From the NCBI RefSeq assembly GCF_000620145.1, contig NZ_KK211083.1, forward strand, positions 62,001-126,000: DNA of 64,000 nucleotides, given 5' to 3'. The notes under the pieces were generated by a model, which saw nothing but the letters and a program-made list of their open reading frames with translations, searched no databases and was not told the DNA's origin. The translations under genes were made by a program, and so were the position numbers. Below are positions 7,653 through 16,891 of the stretch, piece after piece (the first letter of the stretch is position 1; the number at the start of each line of letters is the position of its first letter). Source of the DNA: Deefgea rivuli DSM 18356. GTDB lineage: Bacteria; Pseudomonadota; Gammaproteobacteria; Burkholderiales; Chitinibacteraceae.

Positions 7653-8690
7653 ATGACTCAAACCATTACCATTGCCCGCCCTGATGATTGGCATTTGCAC
7701 CTACGCGATGGCGCGGGTTTGGCGAGCGTGCTGCCACATACAGCGCGTGAATTTGGCCGCGCGATTGTGATGCCGAATTTAAAACCGCCAGTGACGAATG
7801 CCGTGTTGGCCGGTGAATACCGCGAGCGGATTCTGGCGGCGTTGCCAGTAGGTATGTCGTTCCAGCCCTTAATGACGCTTTACTTGACTGACAATACCAC
7901 CCCAGCCGATATCGTTGCCGCCAAAAACTGTGGTTTCGTGCATGGTGTGAAATTGTATCCAGCGGGCGCGACGACCAATTCGGATGCGGGCTGTACCAAT
8001 ATTAATAATGTGTTGCCAGCGATTGAGAAAATGGCCGAAGTCGGCCTGCCGTTCTTGGTGCATGGCGAAGTCGTTGATGCGGAAATCGATATTTTCGACC
8101 GCGAAGCGGTGTTTATCGACCGCGTGATGCAGCCGCTATTGGCCAAGTTCCCGAATCTGAAAGTCGTTTTTGAGCACATTACGACTAAAGACGCAGCTGA
8201 TTTTGTCGCTAGCAGCTCAGCCAATGTCGCCGCGACCGTCACCGCGCATCACTTGCTGATGAATCGCAACGCAATGCTGGTCGGCGGAATTCGCCCGCAC
8301 CTGTATTGCTTGCCCGTGCTGAAACGTGAGTTGCATCGCAAAGCCTTGGTCGAGGCGGTGACGTCAGGTTCGAGCAAATTCTTCCTTGGCACCGACAGCG
8401 CACCACACGCCAAAGGCGCGAAAGAAACCAGCTGCGGTTGCGCTGGTATGTATACCGCCCACGCTGCGTTGCCGCTGTATGCCGAGGCTTTTGATTTGGC
8501 GGGCAAGCTCGACCAACTCGAAGCCTTTGCCAGCTTGAATGGCCCCGCGTTTTACGGCCTGCCAGTGAGTACCGAGAAAGTCACTTTGCTTAAAGAAAGC
8601 TGGGTCGTGCCGAGTGAATACCAATTCGCTGATAGCGTTGTTGTCCCATTGCGCGCGGGCGAATTGATTCAATGGAAACTGGCGGATTAA
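7653..8690 (+). CDS. pyrC: Dihydroorotase (class II)
   Basis: A 345-residue enzyme, close to the length of E. coli PyrC. It interconverts carbamoyl-aspartate and dihydroorotate in pyrimidine synthesis. The start is the ATG at 7653 behind AGGA; a TTG at 7635 is in frame but has no ribosome site. The zinc-binding HLHLRDG lies near residue 15. The carbamylated-Lys region reads [13 protein letters not shown]. Later metal His residues occur in FLVHGEV and VFEHITT, and the catalytic Asp in FLGTDSAPH. The gene is followed after 22 bases by the GFA-type gene on the same strand, so it may lead a short operon. Confidence 0.96.
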   Translation: MTQTITIARPDDWHLHLRDGAGLASVLPHTAREFGRAIVMPNLKPPVTNAVLAGEYRERILAALPVGMSFQPLMTLYLTDNTTPADIVAAKNCGFVHGVKLYPAGATTNSDAGCTNINNVLPAIEKMAEVGLPFLVHGEVVDAEIDIFDREAVFIDRVMQPLLAKFPNLKVVFEHITTKDAADFVASSSANVAATVTAHHLLMNRNAMLVGGIRPHLYCLPVLKRELHRKALVEAVTSGSSKFFLGTDSAPHAKGAKETSCGCAGMYTAHAALPLYAEAFDLAGKLDQLEAFASLNGPAFYGLPVSTEKVTLLKESWVVPSEYQFADSVVVPLRAGELIQWKLAD

Positions 8691-8712
8691 TCGAAAAAGG
8701 CAGGAGGCATTG

Positions 8713-9144
8713 ATGCAACAAACTCATTACACCGGCTCCTGCCTCTGCGGCGAAATCCAGTTTGCAGTAAGCGAGCTAGATCGCGAAATGGCGCATTGCC
8801 ATTGCACGATGTGCCGCAAGTTTCACGGCGCGGCGTTTTCAACTTTTGCATCGGCCAAGGACTTTCGCTGGTTGGCTGGTGAAGATTTTCTCGCCAGCTA
8901 TATCGGCAACAATGGCTCGCAGCGCCAATTTTGCCGCCAATGCGGTAGTAGTTTGACGTTTCGCGCTGCTGGTGCGGAGCATTTTGAATTTGCACTAGCG
9001 GCACTCGACACGCCGATTAGTGAGCACCCCGACGCGCATGTCTGGGTCGACAACCGTGCCAACTGGCACAACATTACCGACGATTTGCCGCAATTTAGCG
9101 GCGGACGTGGCTGCGAATGCCGACACCAACAGGAAACCCCATGA
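8713..9144 (+). CDS. GFA/CENP-V-type zinc protein
   Basis: A 143-residue protein with the start at the ATG at 8713 behind a strong AGGAGG. The Cys pattern GSCLCGEI, CHCTMCRKFHG and FCRQCGSSL is the two-zinc signature of the Gfa (glutathione-dependent formaldehyde-activating enzyme-like) family. Many members have been annotated as formaldehyde-activating enzymes, but for most no such activity has been shown, so the substrate is left open. The stop codon overlaps the start of the next gene (ATGA), suggesting translational coupling to a small membrane protein. Confidence 0.87.
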   Translation: MQQTHYTGSCLCGEIQFAVSELDREMAHCHCTMCRKFHGAAFSTFASAKDFRWLAGEDFLASYIGNNGSQRQFCRQCGSSLTFRAAGAEHFEFALAALDTPISEHPDAHVWVDNRANWHNITDDLPQFSGGRGCECRHQQETP

Positions 9145-9626
9145 GCACTATTATTCATCGCAGTTGCACCAGTCCAGGTTGGTGGATTGCTGGTTTCGTT
9201 CTGCTAGCCGCAGCTTGGTGGGGCTTGCCGCTGATTGAGTCGGATCAGTTTGAAAACCACTTTTTTGGCTTGTTTTACTATTCGATTTTGGCCGGTATCG
9301 TGCTGTTTTGGGCTTTGCCGAGTGAGCAGCGTTTTGAGAATGGTCAGTTTGAGCGCCGTTTTTGTTTGCTGGGCGTATTGCCAATCTGGAAAAAATCTAC
9401 GCCACTGACTGCCTTTAGCGAAATCCACTTCGAGCAAGACCCCAATCTGTTTCGCAAAGATACGGTGTGGGTGATGGTGGCAGGGCTTGGAGAAAATGCT
9501 GAGCGCTTTGCATTTGCCAATTTCTCGGCGACGGTCGCTAATATCGAAAAAGCGAAGGAAATTGCACAGGCTTTGTCGGTGGCGACGGGCTTGCCAATTA
9601 AATACTCAGAAGACGAAACCGTTTAA
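9141..9626 (+). CDS. Small two-helix membrane protein, unknown function
   Basis: A 161-residue protein with the start at the ATG at 9141 behind AGGAAA, overlapping the GFA gene's stop. Two hydrophobic segments (about residues 10-30 and 40-60) form an N-terminal hairpin. A hydrophilic domain follows with the run RFENGQFERRFCLLGVLPIW, then a likely beta-rich stretch and a final helix. The layout resembles small bacterial membrane proteins with a PH-like cytoplasmic part, but I do not recognise a named family. It is probably cotranscribed with pyrC and the GFA gene. A terminator lies at 9704. Confidence 0.7.
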   Translation: MSTIIHRSCTSPGWWIAGFVLLAAAWWGLPLIESDQFENHFFGLFYYSILAGIVLFWALPSEQRFENGQFERRFCLLGVLPIWKKSTPLTAFSEIHFEQDPNLFRKDTVWVMVAGLGENAERFAFANFSATVANIEKAKEIAQALSVATGLPIKYSEDETV

Positions 9627-9703
9627 TTGTTTTGGCATATTGACAACAAGTAGGCTAATTCATGGATTTTTTACTACCAACCCCCTATATTGCTGAACTT
9701 TAG

Positions 9704-9735
9704 AGTCAGCTTGTGGCGATGCGTGCTGACTTTTT
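9704..9735 (+). terminator. Intrinsic terminator
   Basis: Stem AGTCAGC (9704-9710) and GCTGACT (9725-9731) followed by TTTTT. It ends the pyrC-GFA-membrane protein run and lies upstream of the PEP-CTERM gene. Confidence 0.7.
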
Positions 9736-9785
9736 AAATAAATAATATTTAAAAACAATTAATTACATCATAGAGAGGATGGGAA

Positions 9786-10403
9786 ATGAAACATATCATG
9801 AGTCTTTTGTTGGCAGCGGGTCTGGTAAGTACTGCACAAGCGGCGGTATTTCAAAATGGTGGTTTTGAATCGGGCGATTTTAGTGCTGCAACGAGTTTTG
9901 ACACGATCTATGCAGGGAATTCAGCGATTACGGGCTGGACGGTGGTGGGAAGTGTGGATTGGATTAATCAGCTTTGGCAAAACTCGGAAGGCACGCGGTC
10001 AATTGATTTGAACGGTAGTGGCTATGGTGGCATGAAACAAACATTTGATACTGTAGCTGGCCGCTCTTATGCCGTGTCTTTTGATTTGGCGGGTAACCCT
10101 GCTCGCCAATCGCTTAAAACAGTGAATGTGAGCGCGGGAAATTTTAACAACGCTTATCAATTTGATACGGCAGGCCGTAATTTTAATAATATGGGTTGGG
10201 CTTCTCATTCATTTAGCTTTGTTGCACAAGGCAATAGCACGACATTGTCATTTATTAGCCCAACAAATGATGACAACACCTATTGGGGGGCGACTTTGGA
10301 CAATGTGTCAGTCGCGGTTGCACCAGTCCCTGAGCCAGAAACATATGCCTTGATGGGAATAGGCTTGCTGGGTTTATTGGCCGCTCGTCGTCGTAAGCAC
10401 TAA
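9786..10403 (+). CDS. PEP-CTERM sorted DUF642-type exported protein
   Basis: A 205-residue secreted protein. It has a signal peptide (MKHIMSLLLAAGLVSTAQA), then a DUF642-like carbohydrate-binding-type beta domain (FQNGGFESGDF ... SIDLNGSGYGG ... LDNVSV). It ends with the PEP-CTERM tail: VPEPETYALMGIGLLGL plus ARRRKH. PEP-CTERM tails are recognised by exosortase A systems and accompany biofilm exopolysaccharide loci; none is in this window, so the sorting enzyme must be elsewhere. The gene is monocistronic, between terminators at 9704 and 10426, with ribosome site GAGAGGATGGGAA. Confidence 0.9.
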   Translation: MKHIMSLLLAAGLVSTAQAAVFQNGGFESGDFSAATSFDTIYAGNSAITGWTVVGSVDWINQLWQNSEGTRSIDLNGSGYGGMKQTFDTVAGRSYAVSFDLAGNPARQSLKTVNVSAGNFNNAYQFDTAGRNFNNMGWASHSFSFVAQGNSTTLSFISPTNDDNTYWGATLDNVSVAVAPVPEPETYALMGIGLLGLLAARRRKH

Positions 10404-10425
10404 GATTCAATATGGGAATAAGGCA

Positions 10426-10458
10426 ATGGGGAAATGCACTCGGCATTTCCCCATTTTT
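10426..10458 (+). terminator. Strong intrinsic terminator
   Basis: A perfect 12-bp stem, ATGGGGAAATGC and GCATTTCCCCAT, with loop ACTCG and a T5 tract. It ends the PEP-CTERM gene. Confidence 0.92.
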
Positions 10459-10527
10459 GTTGGCTTCTTTCGCTGCTCTGCTCGGTTTAAATTTTAAACC
10501 ATACTTCTCGCCATTCACCATCTTTAC

Positions 10528-10556
10528 TTGCCCCGGCCATGCATTGCGGTGATAAT
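10528..10556 (+). promoter_or_regulatory. rnpB promoter
   Basis: TTGCCC (10528-10533), 17-base spacer, then GATAAT (10551-10556). Initiation is expected about 7 bases later, matching the first base of the RNase P RNA P1 stem at about 10564. Confidence 0.65.
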
Positions 10557-10563
10557 CGCCACC

Positions 10564-10993
10564 GCGAAGCGGGACAGACCATCGCTGCTGCCAGTGTAAT
10601 GCTGGCGGGGGAGGAAAGTCCGGGCTCCATAGAGCAGAATGCTGGCTAACGGCCAGGCGGCGTGAGCCGACGGAAAGTGCAACAGAGAGCTGAACCGCCA
10701 CTTTATCGGGTTGAACTGTGGGATGAAACCACGGGGACTGGTGAAGCGGTAAGGGTGAAAAGGTGTCCTCGTCAGAGGAGCCCCGCAAGGGGTCGGTAAG
10801 AGCGCACCGCAGCACTGGTGACAGTGTCTGGCAGGGTAAACCCCATTCGGAGCAAGACCAAGCAGTAGGCGTTGAAGCTGCTCGCTGAGTCTACGGGTAG
10901 GTTGCTTGAGCGCATCAGTAATGGTGCGCCTAGAGGAATGATGGTCACGGATGGCAACATCTGGACAGGACCCGGCTTATAGTCCCGCTTCGC
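10564..10993 (+). ncRNA. rnpB: RNase P RNA (class A)
   Basis: The catalytic RNA that trims tRNA 5' ends. The ends pair as P1: GCGAAGCGGGA at 10564-10574 with TCCCGCTTCGC at 10983-10993. Near the 5' end is the near-universal GGGAGGAAAGTCCGGGCTCC with ATAGAGCAG (P4 5' strand and J3/4). Near the 3' end are AGAGGAATGATGGTCACGG and ACAGGACCCGGCTTAT. GGTAAACCCC with the GGAGCAAGACC and AATAGG-like AGTAGG segments is present in the middle. Length is about 430 bases, slightly above E. coli's 377. The reading frames on the opposite strand over this region are not genes. Confidence 0.97.
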
Positions 10994-11007
10994 CCCCTCA
11001 TATATTG

Positions 11008-11055
11008 ATGTATTGCTCTGTAGCTTATATTCATGAATGCCTACAGAGCTATACC
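11008..11055. repeat. Hairpin repeat family 1, copy after rnpB
   Basis: Arms TATTGCTCTGTAG (11011-11023) and CTACAGAGCTATA (11041-11053), one mismatch. The arm is identical over 13 bases to the perfect copy at 6428. It lies 15 bases after rnpB and may also act as its transcript end. Confidence 0.75.
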
Positions 11056-11100
11056 TATAGAACTACTCTAGTTTTCCTCGATTTCCCGTAACATCTCGGC

Positions 11101-11592
11101 TTACAAGTTTTTCATATACGCAATCAATTGATCCAGCGCGATGCCCCAGCCAGCTTCAAAACCCATTTCTTCATGCATTTTTTTACCCGCTGCATTTTGG
11201 TGAATAACTTGCGCTAGATAATGCGTGCCGTTGGCGTGCGGTGTGAGCGTGATGCTGGCGGTGAATAAAAATGATTCACATTGCGTGCTTGAGGCTGCTT
11301 GGATTGGGCGAAAACCCGGCTCTAATGCATTAGTCCACACCAATTTTTGATTCGGAATCAGTTCCAAAAAGCAGCCCATATTAGGAAATTCCTCGCCTTC
11401 GGGCGAGCGCATCACTGTATGAAAAAGGCCGCCAGCGCGCAAATCAATCGTGCAATCAACGGTTTGCCACGGCGCAGGCGTGAACCAATGTTTGATGTGC
11501 TCTGGCGTCGTCCAAGCCGCCCAGATTTGCTCGGGGCTGAGATCAACAATACGCTCGAAACTCAGATCAAGCTCGGGATTAAATGGCGACAT
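11101..11592 (-). CDS. AHSA1/SRPBCC-fold protein
   Basis: A 163-residue protein with the start at the ATG at 11592 ([18 protein letters not shown]) behind GGAG; an upstream in-frame start is not preceded by a ribosome site. The sequence [24 protein letters not shown] is the hallmark opening of the activator-of-Hsp90 homologue-1-like branch of the START/SRPBCC fold. Its late [13 protein letters not shown] forms the C-terminal helix. Bacterial members bind hydrophobic ligands; no reaction is assigned. It is transcribed in the same direction as the acetyltransferase upstream, with 109 bases between them. Confidence 0.87.
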   Translation of the reverse strand: MSPFNPELDLSFERIVDLSPEQIWAAWTTPEHIKHWFTPAPWQTVDCTIDLRAGGLFHTVMRSPEGEEFPNMGCFLELIPNQKLVWTNALEPGFRPIQAASSTQCESFLFTASITLTPHANGTHYLAQVIHQNAAGKKMHEEMGFEAGWGIALDQLIAYMKNL

Positions 11593-11701
11593 GGTGGATG
11601 CTCCTTGTAGAAAATGTTTAAACCGCTGCAAGTCTGCTGCGTTTATCGTAGGCAATAAAAAGCGCACCTGAAACGATGCGCTGTGGTTTGCTTTAGGCGG
11701 C

Positions 11702-12196
11702 TTAGCCTAGTTTGCGAACGAAATGCAAATAACCCATTTCGCGAACGTAGCCCATTTTTTGGTAAATGCGATGTGCGCGAACGTTTTCGGGGCCGGTTTC
11801 CATCGTCAACATGCCAATCCCTGCGGCGCGAGCTTCTTTTTCGACTTGCGCGAGTAGTGCTTCACCGATGTGCTGGCCGCGATAGCCCGGTTGTACATAG
11901 AGATCGTTCAATACCCAACTGCGGCACAGCGAGATCGATGAAAAGCTCGCAAACACTTGCGCAAAAGCCAGTGTTTCGCCAGCGGCATTGCGCGCGAGAT
12001 AAATTTTTGAATCGCCCGTTGCCAGACGCTCAGCTAAAAATGCGCGTGCTTCGGGAACATTGTCAGCACAACCATAAAATTGGCGATACGCATTAAACAG
12101 CGGCGCGAGTTGGTCAAGGTCGAGAATACTGGCGAAGCTCAAATAAAAAGATGAGGCGCTGTTGGCAGGGTTCAGTTGGGTTTCAGCGGCAGACAC
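11702..12196 (-). CDS. GNAT-family N-acetyltransferase
   Basis: A 164-residue acetyl-CoA-dependent acetyltransferase. The acetyl-CoA loop reads [15 protein letters not shown] (Q/R-x-x-G-x-G/A type) near residue 110. The C-terminal strand [19 protein letters not shown] is typical of amino-group acetyltransferases. I choose the GTG at 12196 (VSAAETQLN), preceded by AAAGAGATT. The longer frame starting at 12277 would run through the ubiK terminator at 12233-12259. The substrate is unknown. Confidence 0.8.
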   Translation of the reverse strand: MSAAETQLNPANSASSFYLSFASILDLDQLAPLFNAYRQFYGCADNVPEARAFLAERLATGDSKIYLARNAAGETLAFAQVFASFSSISLCRSWVLNDLYVQPGYRGQHIGEALLAQVEKEARAAGIGMLTMETGPENVRAHRIYQKMGYVREMGYLHFVRKLG

Positions 12197-12232
12197 GGCA
12201 ATCTCTTTTGTAGGTGTTTTTCTGTATGGTAC

Positions 12233-12259
12233 AAAAAAACCGAGCGCATAGCTCGGTTT
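12233..12259 (-). terminator. Intrinsic terminator of ubiK
   Basis: Stem ACCGAGC/GCTCGGT with a 5-base loop; on the minus strand it is followed by a T7 run. It ends the leftward ubiK transcript before the acetyltransferase start. Confidence 0.8.
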
Positions 12260-12396
12260 CTGATTGGGGTGTTGCATCCACCGCTTGCTGATTCCGGCTC
12301 TGAATCAAAAGTGACACGAAGGCGAGCCGTAGACAGCGCTAAGGCACGGCAAGTGCGATGCCGACAATTCAGTTTTGAATTCAGGGTGGAATGACC

Positions 12397-12657
12397 TTAA
12401 ATCCCGTCTTGCGGATTATTGGTTTGCAGGCGCATTTCCAGCTCAGCAACGCGTGCTTCCATTTGCGTCAGTGTTTCGCGCGTGCGTGCCAGCACTTCTT
12501 GCTGGATTTCAAATTCTTCCCGCGTAACTAAATCAAGTTTGGTAAATGCTGAGCCCATCATTGCGCGAACGTTTTTTTCGACGTCTTTAGCAGGGCTGGC
12601 GGCGATGGCTTCTGAAATTTTATTGGCGATATCATCAAAAAATTTATCTTTTAACAT
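12397..12657 (-). CDS. ubiK: Ubiquinone biosynthesis accessory factor UbiK (YqiC/BMFP)
   Basis: An 86-residue protein. The N-terminal part is an amphipathic helix (FFDDIANKISEAIAASPAKDVEKNVRAMM) and the C-terminal 40 residues are a trimerising coiled coil (EEFEIQQEVLARTRETL ... RVAELEMRL). This is the membrane-fusogenic YqiC layout. UbiK supports the aerobic ubiquinone complex with UbiJ in enterobacteria. The ribosome site is GGAG. It diverges from glnK, with the nitrogen-control region between them. Confidence 0.9.
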   Translation of the reverse strand: MLKDKFFDDIANKISEAIAASPAKDVEKNVRAMMGSAFTKLDLVTREEFEIQQEVLARTRETLTQMEARVAELEMRLQTNNPQDGI

Positions 12658-12726
12658 GGCCTGCTCCTTGGTTGAAATGGTTGAATCTAGTTTAGCAGAT
12701 TCATATTAAATACTGCTTAATTCGGG

Positions 12727-12743
12727 CGCACCAAAGTAGTGCT
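12727..12743 (+). promoter_or_regulatory. NtrC-binding site upstream of glnK
   Basis: GCACC-AAAGT-AGTGC at 12728-12742 fits the GCACY-N5-RGTGC enhancer pattern at every defined position. It lies about 95 bases before the -24 element, a normal distance for an NtrC enhancer. Confidence 0.7.
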
Positions 12744-12769
12744 TGGTGTGTGTTTATTGATTAAATATT

Positions 12770-12784
12770 GCGCTGCAACAGTGC
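12770..12784 (+). promoter_or_regulatory. Second, weaker NtrC-like site
   Basis: GCGCT-GCAAC-AGTGC differs from the consensus at one position in the left half. Its centre is 42 bases, four helical turns, from the first site, which would suit cooperative binding. Confidence 0.5.
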
Positions 12785-12808
12785 TGTAATGATTTGCTCG
12801 TAGCTTAA

Positions 12809-13237
<429 letters not shown>

Positions 13238-13257
13238 GTCCCACAGGAGAGAACAAC

Positions 13258-14685
13258 ATGAAAAAAATACTCAGCTCGCTCGCACTATTGGGTTCTGCAC
13301 TCGCCGCAGCCCCTGCGATGGCAGCCGATGCCGTTGCATCGGTGGTTGCTGCTGCTCCCGCAGTAGCGGCAATGACAATCAATAAAGGCGACAATACTTG
13401 GCTGTTCGTTGCGACGGCTTTGGTGATTTTGATGTCGATCCCAGGCTTGGCGCTGTTTTACGGCGGCTTGGTGCGCAGCAAAAACATGCTGTCAGTGCTG
13501 ATGCAAGTATTCACCGTATTCTGCCTGATTAGTATTTTGTGGGTGGTGTATGGCTACAGCGTCGCGTTTACTGAAGGCAATGCCTTCTTTGGCTCGTTCT
13601 CTAAAGTCTTCCTCAAAGGCGTAACACCGGATTCAATTGCAGCGACATTTAATAAGGGCATTGGCATTTCAGAATTGATTTACATCGCATTCCAAGGCGC
13701 ATTTGCCGCGATTACTTGCGGTTTGATCGTCGGTTCATTTGCCGAGCGGATTAAATTTTCTGCGGTACTGGTGTTCTGCGTGATCTGGTTTACGTTCTCT
13801 TACTTGCCTATCGCCCACATGGTTTGGTACTGGGCTGGTCCTGATGCTTACACCAGCGCCGATGCAGCGACTTTAGCGACTAAAACGGCGGGTTTCTTGT
13901 TCCAAGACGGTGCGCTTGATTTTGCTGGCGGTACGGTAGTGCATATCAATGCAGCGGTGGCTGGCTTGGTGGGTTCGTACTTTGTTGGTAAACGTGTCGG
14001 TTACGGTCGTGATCCAATGACGCCACATAGCTTAACAATGACGATGATTGGTGCTTCACTCTTGTGGTTTGGTTGGTTTGGTTTTAATGCTGGCTCTGCA
14101 CTTGAAGCCAACGGCACTGCGGCTCTAGCCTTTATCAATACTTGGGTGGCTCCAGCAGCAGCTGCAATGACTTGGTTGTTGATTGAATGGATGTGGAAAG
14201 GCAAACCTTCATTGCTCGGCGCAGCTTCTGGCGCGGTAGCCGGTTTGGTCGTGATTACGCCGGCGGCTGGTTTTGTTGGTGTTGGCGGTGGTTTGGTGAT
14301 GGGCGTGTTGGCAGGTGCTGCTGGCCTGTGGGGCGTGCATGGTCTGAAACGCTTGCTCGGTGCTGATGATTCACTGGATGTATTTGGTGTGCATGGGGTG
14401 TGCGGTATTTTGGGTGCGATCTTGACCGGCGTCTTTGCTAGCCCTGATTTGGGTGGCACTGGCGTGTGGGATTATGTTGCGAACGGTGTAGCCAGCGGTT
14501 ACAGCATTGCAACGCAAGTTAAAATCCAAACCATCGGCGTGTTAGTAACGATTGCTTGGTCGGGTGCTGTAGCGATCATTGCTTATAAACTCGTGGATAT
14601 GACAATTGGTTTGCGTGTGAAAGAAGACGAAGAACGCGAAGGCTTGGATGTGGCTTGCCATGGCGAGAAAGCTTACAATATGTAA
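13258..14685 (+). CDS. amtB: Ammonium transporter AmtB
   Basis: A 475-residue inner-membrane ammonia channel. A signal peptide of about 22 residues is followed by an Ala-rich linker and then eleven hydrophobic helices. Family marks include GLALFYGGLVRSKN, the periplasmic Phe pair near FQGAFAAITCGL, the pore His segment GGTVVHINAAVAGLV and the second pore His in DDSLDVFGVHGVCGILG. The C-terminal tail (RVKEDEEREGLDVACHGEKAYNM) is the GlnK-binding region. It is cotranscribed with glnK and ends at the terminator at 14717. Confidence 0.97.
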   Translation: MKKILSSLALLGSALAAAPAMAADAVASVVAAAPAVAAMTINKGDNTWLFVATALVILMSIPGLALFYGGLVRSKNMLSVLMQVFTVFCLISILWVVYGYSVAFTEGNAFFGSFSKVFLKGVTPDSIAATFNKGIGISELIYIAFQGAFAAITCGLIVGSFAERIKFSAVLVFCVIWFTFSYLPIAHMVWYWAGPDAYTSADAATLATKTAGFLFQDGALDFAGGTVVHINAAVAGLVGSYFVGKRVGYGRDPMTPHSLTMTMIGASLLWFGWFGFNAGSALEANGTAALAFINTWVAPAAAAMTWLLIEWMWKGKPSLLGAASGAVAGLVVITPAAGFVGVGGGLVMGVLAGAAGLWGVHGLKRLLGADDSLDVFGVHGVCGILGAILTGVFASPDLGGTGVWDYVANGVASGYSIATQVKIQTIGVLVTIAWSGAVAIIAYKLVDMTIGLRVKEDEEREGLDVACHGEKAYNM

Positions 14686-14716
14686 TGATTTTCTGGCGGT
14701 TTAATGCTGGTTTGCA

Positions 14717-14750
14717 ACGGCTCACTGTGAAAGGTGGGCCGTTTTTCTTT
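14717..14750 (+). terminator. Intrinsic terminator of glnK-amtB
   Basis: Stem ACGGCTCAC/GTGGGCCGT (one G-T pair), loop TGTGAAAG, then TTTTTCTTT. The chemotaxis gene therefore starts after it, at 14806 and not at 14734. Confidence 0.82.
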
Positions 14751-14805
14751 GCTTATAGCGCTGCCCTTCACTACAACTAAAGCTCATAAAGGCGGGGTGA
14801 TTGCG

Positions 14806-16407
14806 ATGAATTTAAGTATTAAGCAGTGTTTAATGATCTTGGCTGCTTTAGTGCTGCTGGGCAGTGGCGCTCAGCTACTTAATACATCACTCAGTCAGCG
14901 CGATGTGGTGGTGCGGATCAATCAAGCCAAGGCCTTGGCACATCAAGATAATATTTTGGCGCAATTGCACGGCCAAGTGCTTGAGCTCACGCTGAATGCG
15001 ATGGACAGTATCGTCGATAAAGACGAGGGCAAAATTCAGCCCGAGCGTATGGCGGATTTACAGCGCCTTAACAAAGGGATTGAAGCGGCGCTGGCGAACT
15101 TAGATGCTGGCACTGAGCGTGAGCAAATCAGTCAGGCAGCAAAAAAACTAATGGCCTCGGTTGAAGTGGATTTGACTAAATTGGTGGAAGCTAAAGCCGA
15201 TGCTGCGGCGTTTTCGGCGATTGACGATCAAATTGATACATCGTCCTCAGCGTTGCTCAAATTGATCGAGCAAAGCGAAGCAAAAGTACAAGCGGCATTT
15301 GATGAGGCGCAAGTGGGGCAAGAGCAAGCGATGGCGCAAGCCAGCACGCGAATGTGGATGATGTTTGTCGTGGTGGTGATTACCTTTATTGCGGCCTTGC
15401 TCTGGATTTCTCGTTCGGTGTATCGCCCACTGGGCGCCGAGCCGCGCGTTGTTGCTGCGCTCGTTCGGCAAATTGGTCATGGTGATTTAAGTCAAAATAT
15501 TCGAGTTGAGCATACTGATTCATTACTGGATGGCGTTGCAGGGATGCAAACCGAATTGAAAACAGTGGTCAGTGCGATCCGGCAAGTCTCAGATCAACTC
15601 GGGCAATCATCCGATGGGCAAAGCCAGCGCGTACAGGAATTACTGCGTAATTTAGAAAGCGTCAATCATGCGGTTGCGGCGATTCATGAGAGCGTTGAGC
15701 ACATCAATGCTGGATTGCAGCAAATGGAAAGCAGTACAGGCAGCGCGATTACCCTCGCGCGAGGTGCTGGCGAGCAAGCGCGCGAAGGGATAAGCAGTGT
15801 GCAAGTGGTCGCCAATGGCATTCAAACTTTGGCCAGCAGTATTAACTCTGCCGCCGCCGAAGTGAGCGTGCTGGGCGAAGAAACCGCTAATATTGCCAGC
15901 ATGGTGACCAGCATTCGTGAAATCGCCGACCAAACGAATCTATTGGCACTGAATGCCGCGATTGAAGCGGCGCGCGCGGGCGAGCAAGGCCGTGGTTTTG
16001 CGGTGGTGGCCGACGAAGTTCGCAAACTCGCCGAGCGCACCGCACAATCCACCCGCGATATTGTGGAGGCCATTGAAGGCATTCGGGCGAAAACGGCGGC
16101 CGTTGTCGCAGGAATGGCGCGTAATGTCGAGCTAGCCGATACCGGTTTGCAGCAAACGCATGGCGCAGAAGCGACGATGCAGCGAATTGTCGCTGGCAGC
16201 CATGAGGTGGTGCTGGCGGTCGATCATATTATGTTGGCTGTTGCCAGCCAGAGCGAACAAAGCGCGCTGGTTGGGCGGCGTATTGCCGATATTGATAACA
16301 GCGTGCGCGCCAATGCCGCCACTTTTGGCGCTGCGGGTGAGCAAGCTAAAACTCTTAACGGCCAAGCTAAAGATCTTGCAAAAACCGTGGCTCGATTTAA
16401 ATTGTGA
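14806..16407 (+). CDS. Methyl-accepting chemotaxis protein
   Basis: A 533-residue receptor. Helix 1 spans about residues 8-28. A periplasmic region of some 160 residues, predicted as a helical bundle, follows. Helix 2 ([19 protein letters not shown]) lies near 182-202, then a HAMP-like linker and a long cytoplasmic coiled coil. The signalling tip is intact: [20 protein letters not shown] followed by [20 protein letters not shown]. The start at 14806 (MNLSIKQC) follows GGCGGGGTGATT; the longer frame would begin within the amtB terminator. There is no C-terminal CheR-binding pentapeptide. The ligand is unknown. Confidence 0.92.
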   Translation: MNLSIKQCLMILAALVLLGSGAQLLNTSLSQRDVVVRINQAKALAHQDNILAQLHGQVLELTLNAMDSIVDKDEGKIQPERMADLQRLNKGIEAALANLDAGTEREQISQAAKKLMASVEVDLTKLVEAKADAAAFSAIDDQIDTSSSALLKLIEQSEAKVQAAFDEAQVGQEQAMAQASTRMWMMFVVVVITFIAALLWISRSVYRPLGAEPRVVAALVRQIGHGDLSQNIRVEHTDSLLDGVAGMQTELKTVVSAIRQVSDQLGQSSDGQSQRVQELLRNLESVNHAVAAIHESVEHINAGLQQMESSTGSAITLARGAGEQAREGISSVQVVANGIQTLASSINSAAAEVSVLGEETANIASMVTSIREIADQTNLLALNAAIEAARAGEQGRGFAVVADEVRKLAERTAQSTRDIVEAIEGIRAKTAAVVAGMARNVELADTGLQQTHGAEATMQRIVAGSHEVVLAVDHIMLAVASQSEQSALVGRRIADIDNSVRANAATFGAAGEQAKTLNGQAKDLAKTVARFKL

Positions 16408-16409
16408 TG

Positions 16410-16456
16410 GAGTATTGGCTTTTATCCATTATTTAATAAAGCCTACAAGCTGATAC
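16410..16456. repeat. Hairpin repeat family 1, degenerate copy after the chemotaxis gene
   Basis: GAGTATTGGCTTTTATCC and ATAAAGCC...GATACC form an imperfect hairpin between the convergent chemotaxis gene and ubiT. The outer end lies immediately after the ubiT stop codon. Confidence 0.5.
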
Positions 16457-16459
16457 CTG

Positions 16460-16891
16460 TTATTTTTCCCAAGCTTCGCGCAGTGGTTTGGGAAAGAAGC
16501 GTAGTAGCGGCGCAAAGTCGGTCGCATCCATCAAGTTTTTCAGTGTCAATCCCAATTCGGTATCGCCGGTCATGCTCAAGCGGCGCTGGAAAAACAGCGT
16601 ATCGGGGTCTTCTTGTCGGCGGGCGATTTGCCAGTAATCGGCCAGGCTCGCGCTGAGCGTCACGTCCGCTGGCGTATCGCCGCACACAAAGCGGCCATTT
16701 TGATAGCTCAGTGTAATTCCCCAATCCCAGTCAGTGACCGCCATGCGAACGTGGCGACCTTCCCACCACGCAAAATCCTCTTCTGGCCATAATTGCTGAC
16801 GCACTAAGTTGAGCACGCCGACGATGCCCAAAGTCGGCGGTGTTTCGGGCAGGCGTTTGAGTAATTGAACGAGGGCAGTAGGGAGTTTCAT
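16460..16891 (-). CDS. ubiT: Anaerobic ubiquinone biosynthesis accessory factor UbiT (SCP2-like)
   Basis: A 143-residue lipid-binding protein with the start at the ATG at 16891, overlapping the ubiV stop by 4 bases. The sterol-carrier-protein-2 fold is seen in VRMAVTDWDWGITLSYQNGRFVCG and DVTLSASLADYWQIARRQEDPDTLFFQRRLSMTGDTELGL. The FxRRLxxxGDxELGL segment is diagnostic of the UbiT (YhbT) group. UbiT supports O2-independent ubiquinone synthesis with UbiU and UbiV, both encoded just upstream on the same strand. Confidence 0.92.
   Translation of the reverse strand: MKLPTALVQLLKRLPETPPTLGIVGVLNLVRQQLWPEEDFAWWEGRHVRMAVTDWDWGITLSYQNGRFVCGDTPADVTLSASLADYWQIARRQEDPDTLFFQRRLSMTGDTELGLTLKNLMDATDFAPLLRFFPKPLREAWEK

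Noticed and set aside
10255-10960. Open frames on the minus strand (186 and 62 residues)
   Set aside because: They lie across RNase P RNA and its upstream region; the RNA's conserved blocks explain the sequence, and the translations have no coding signature.
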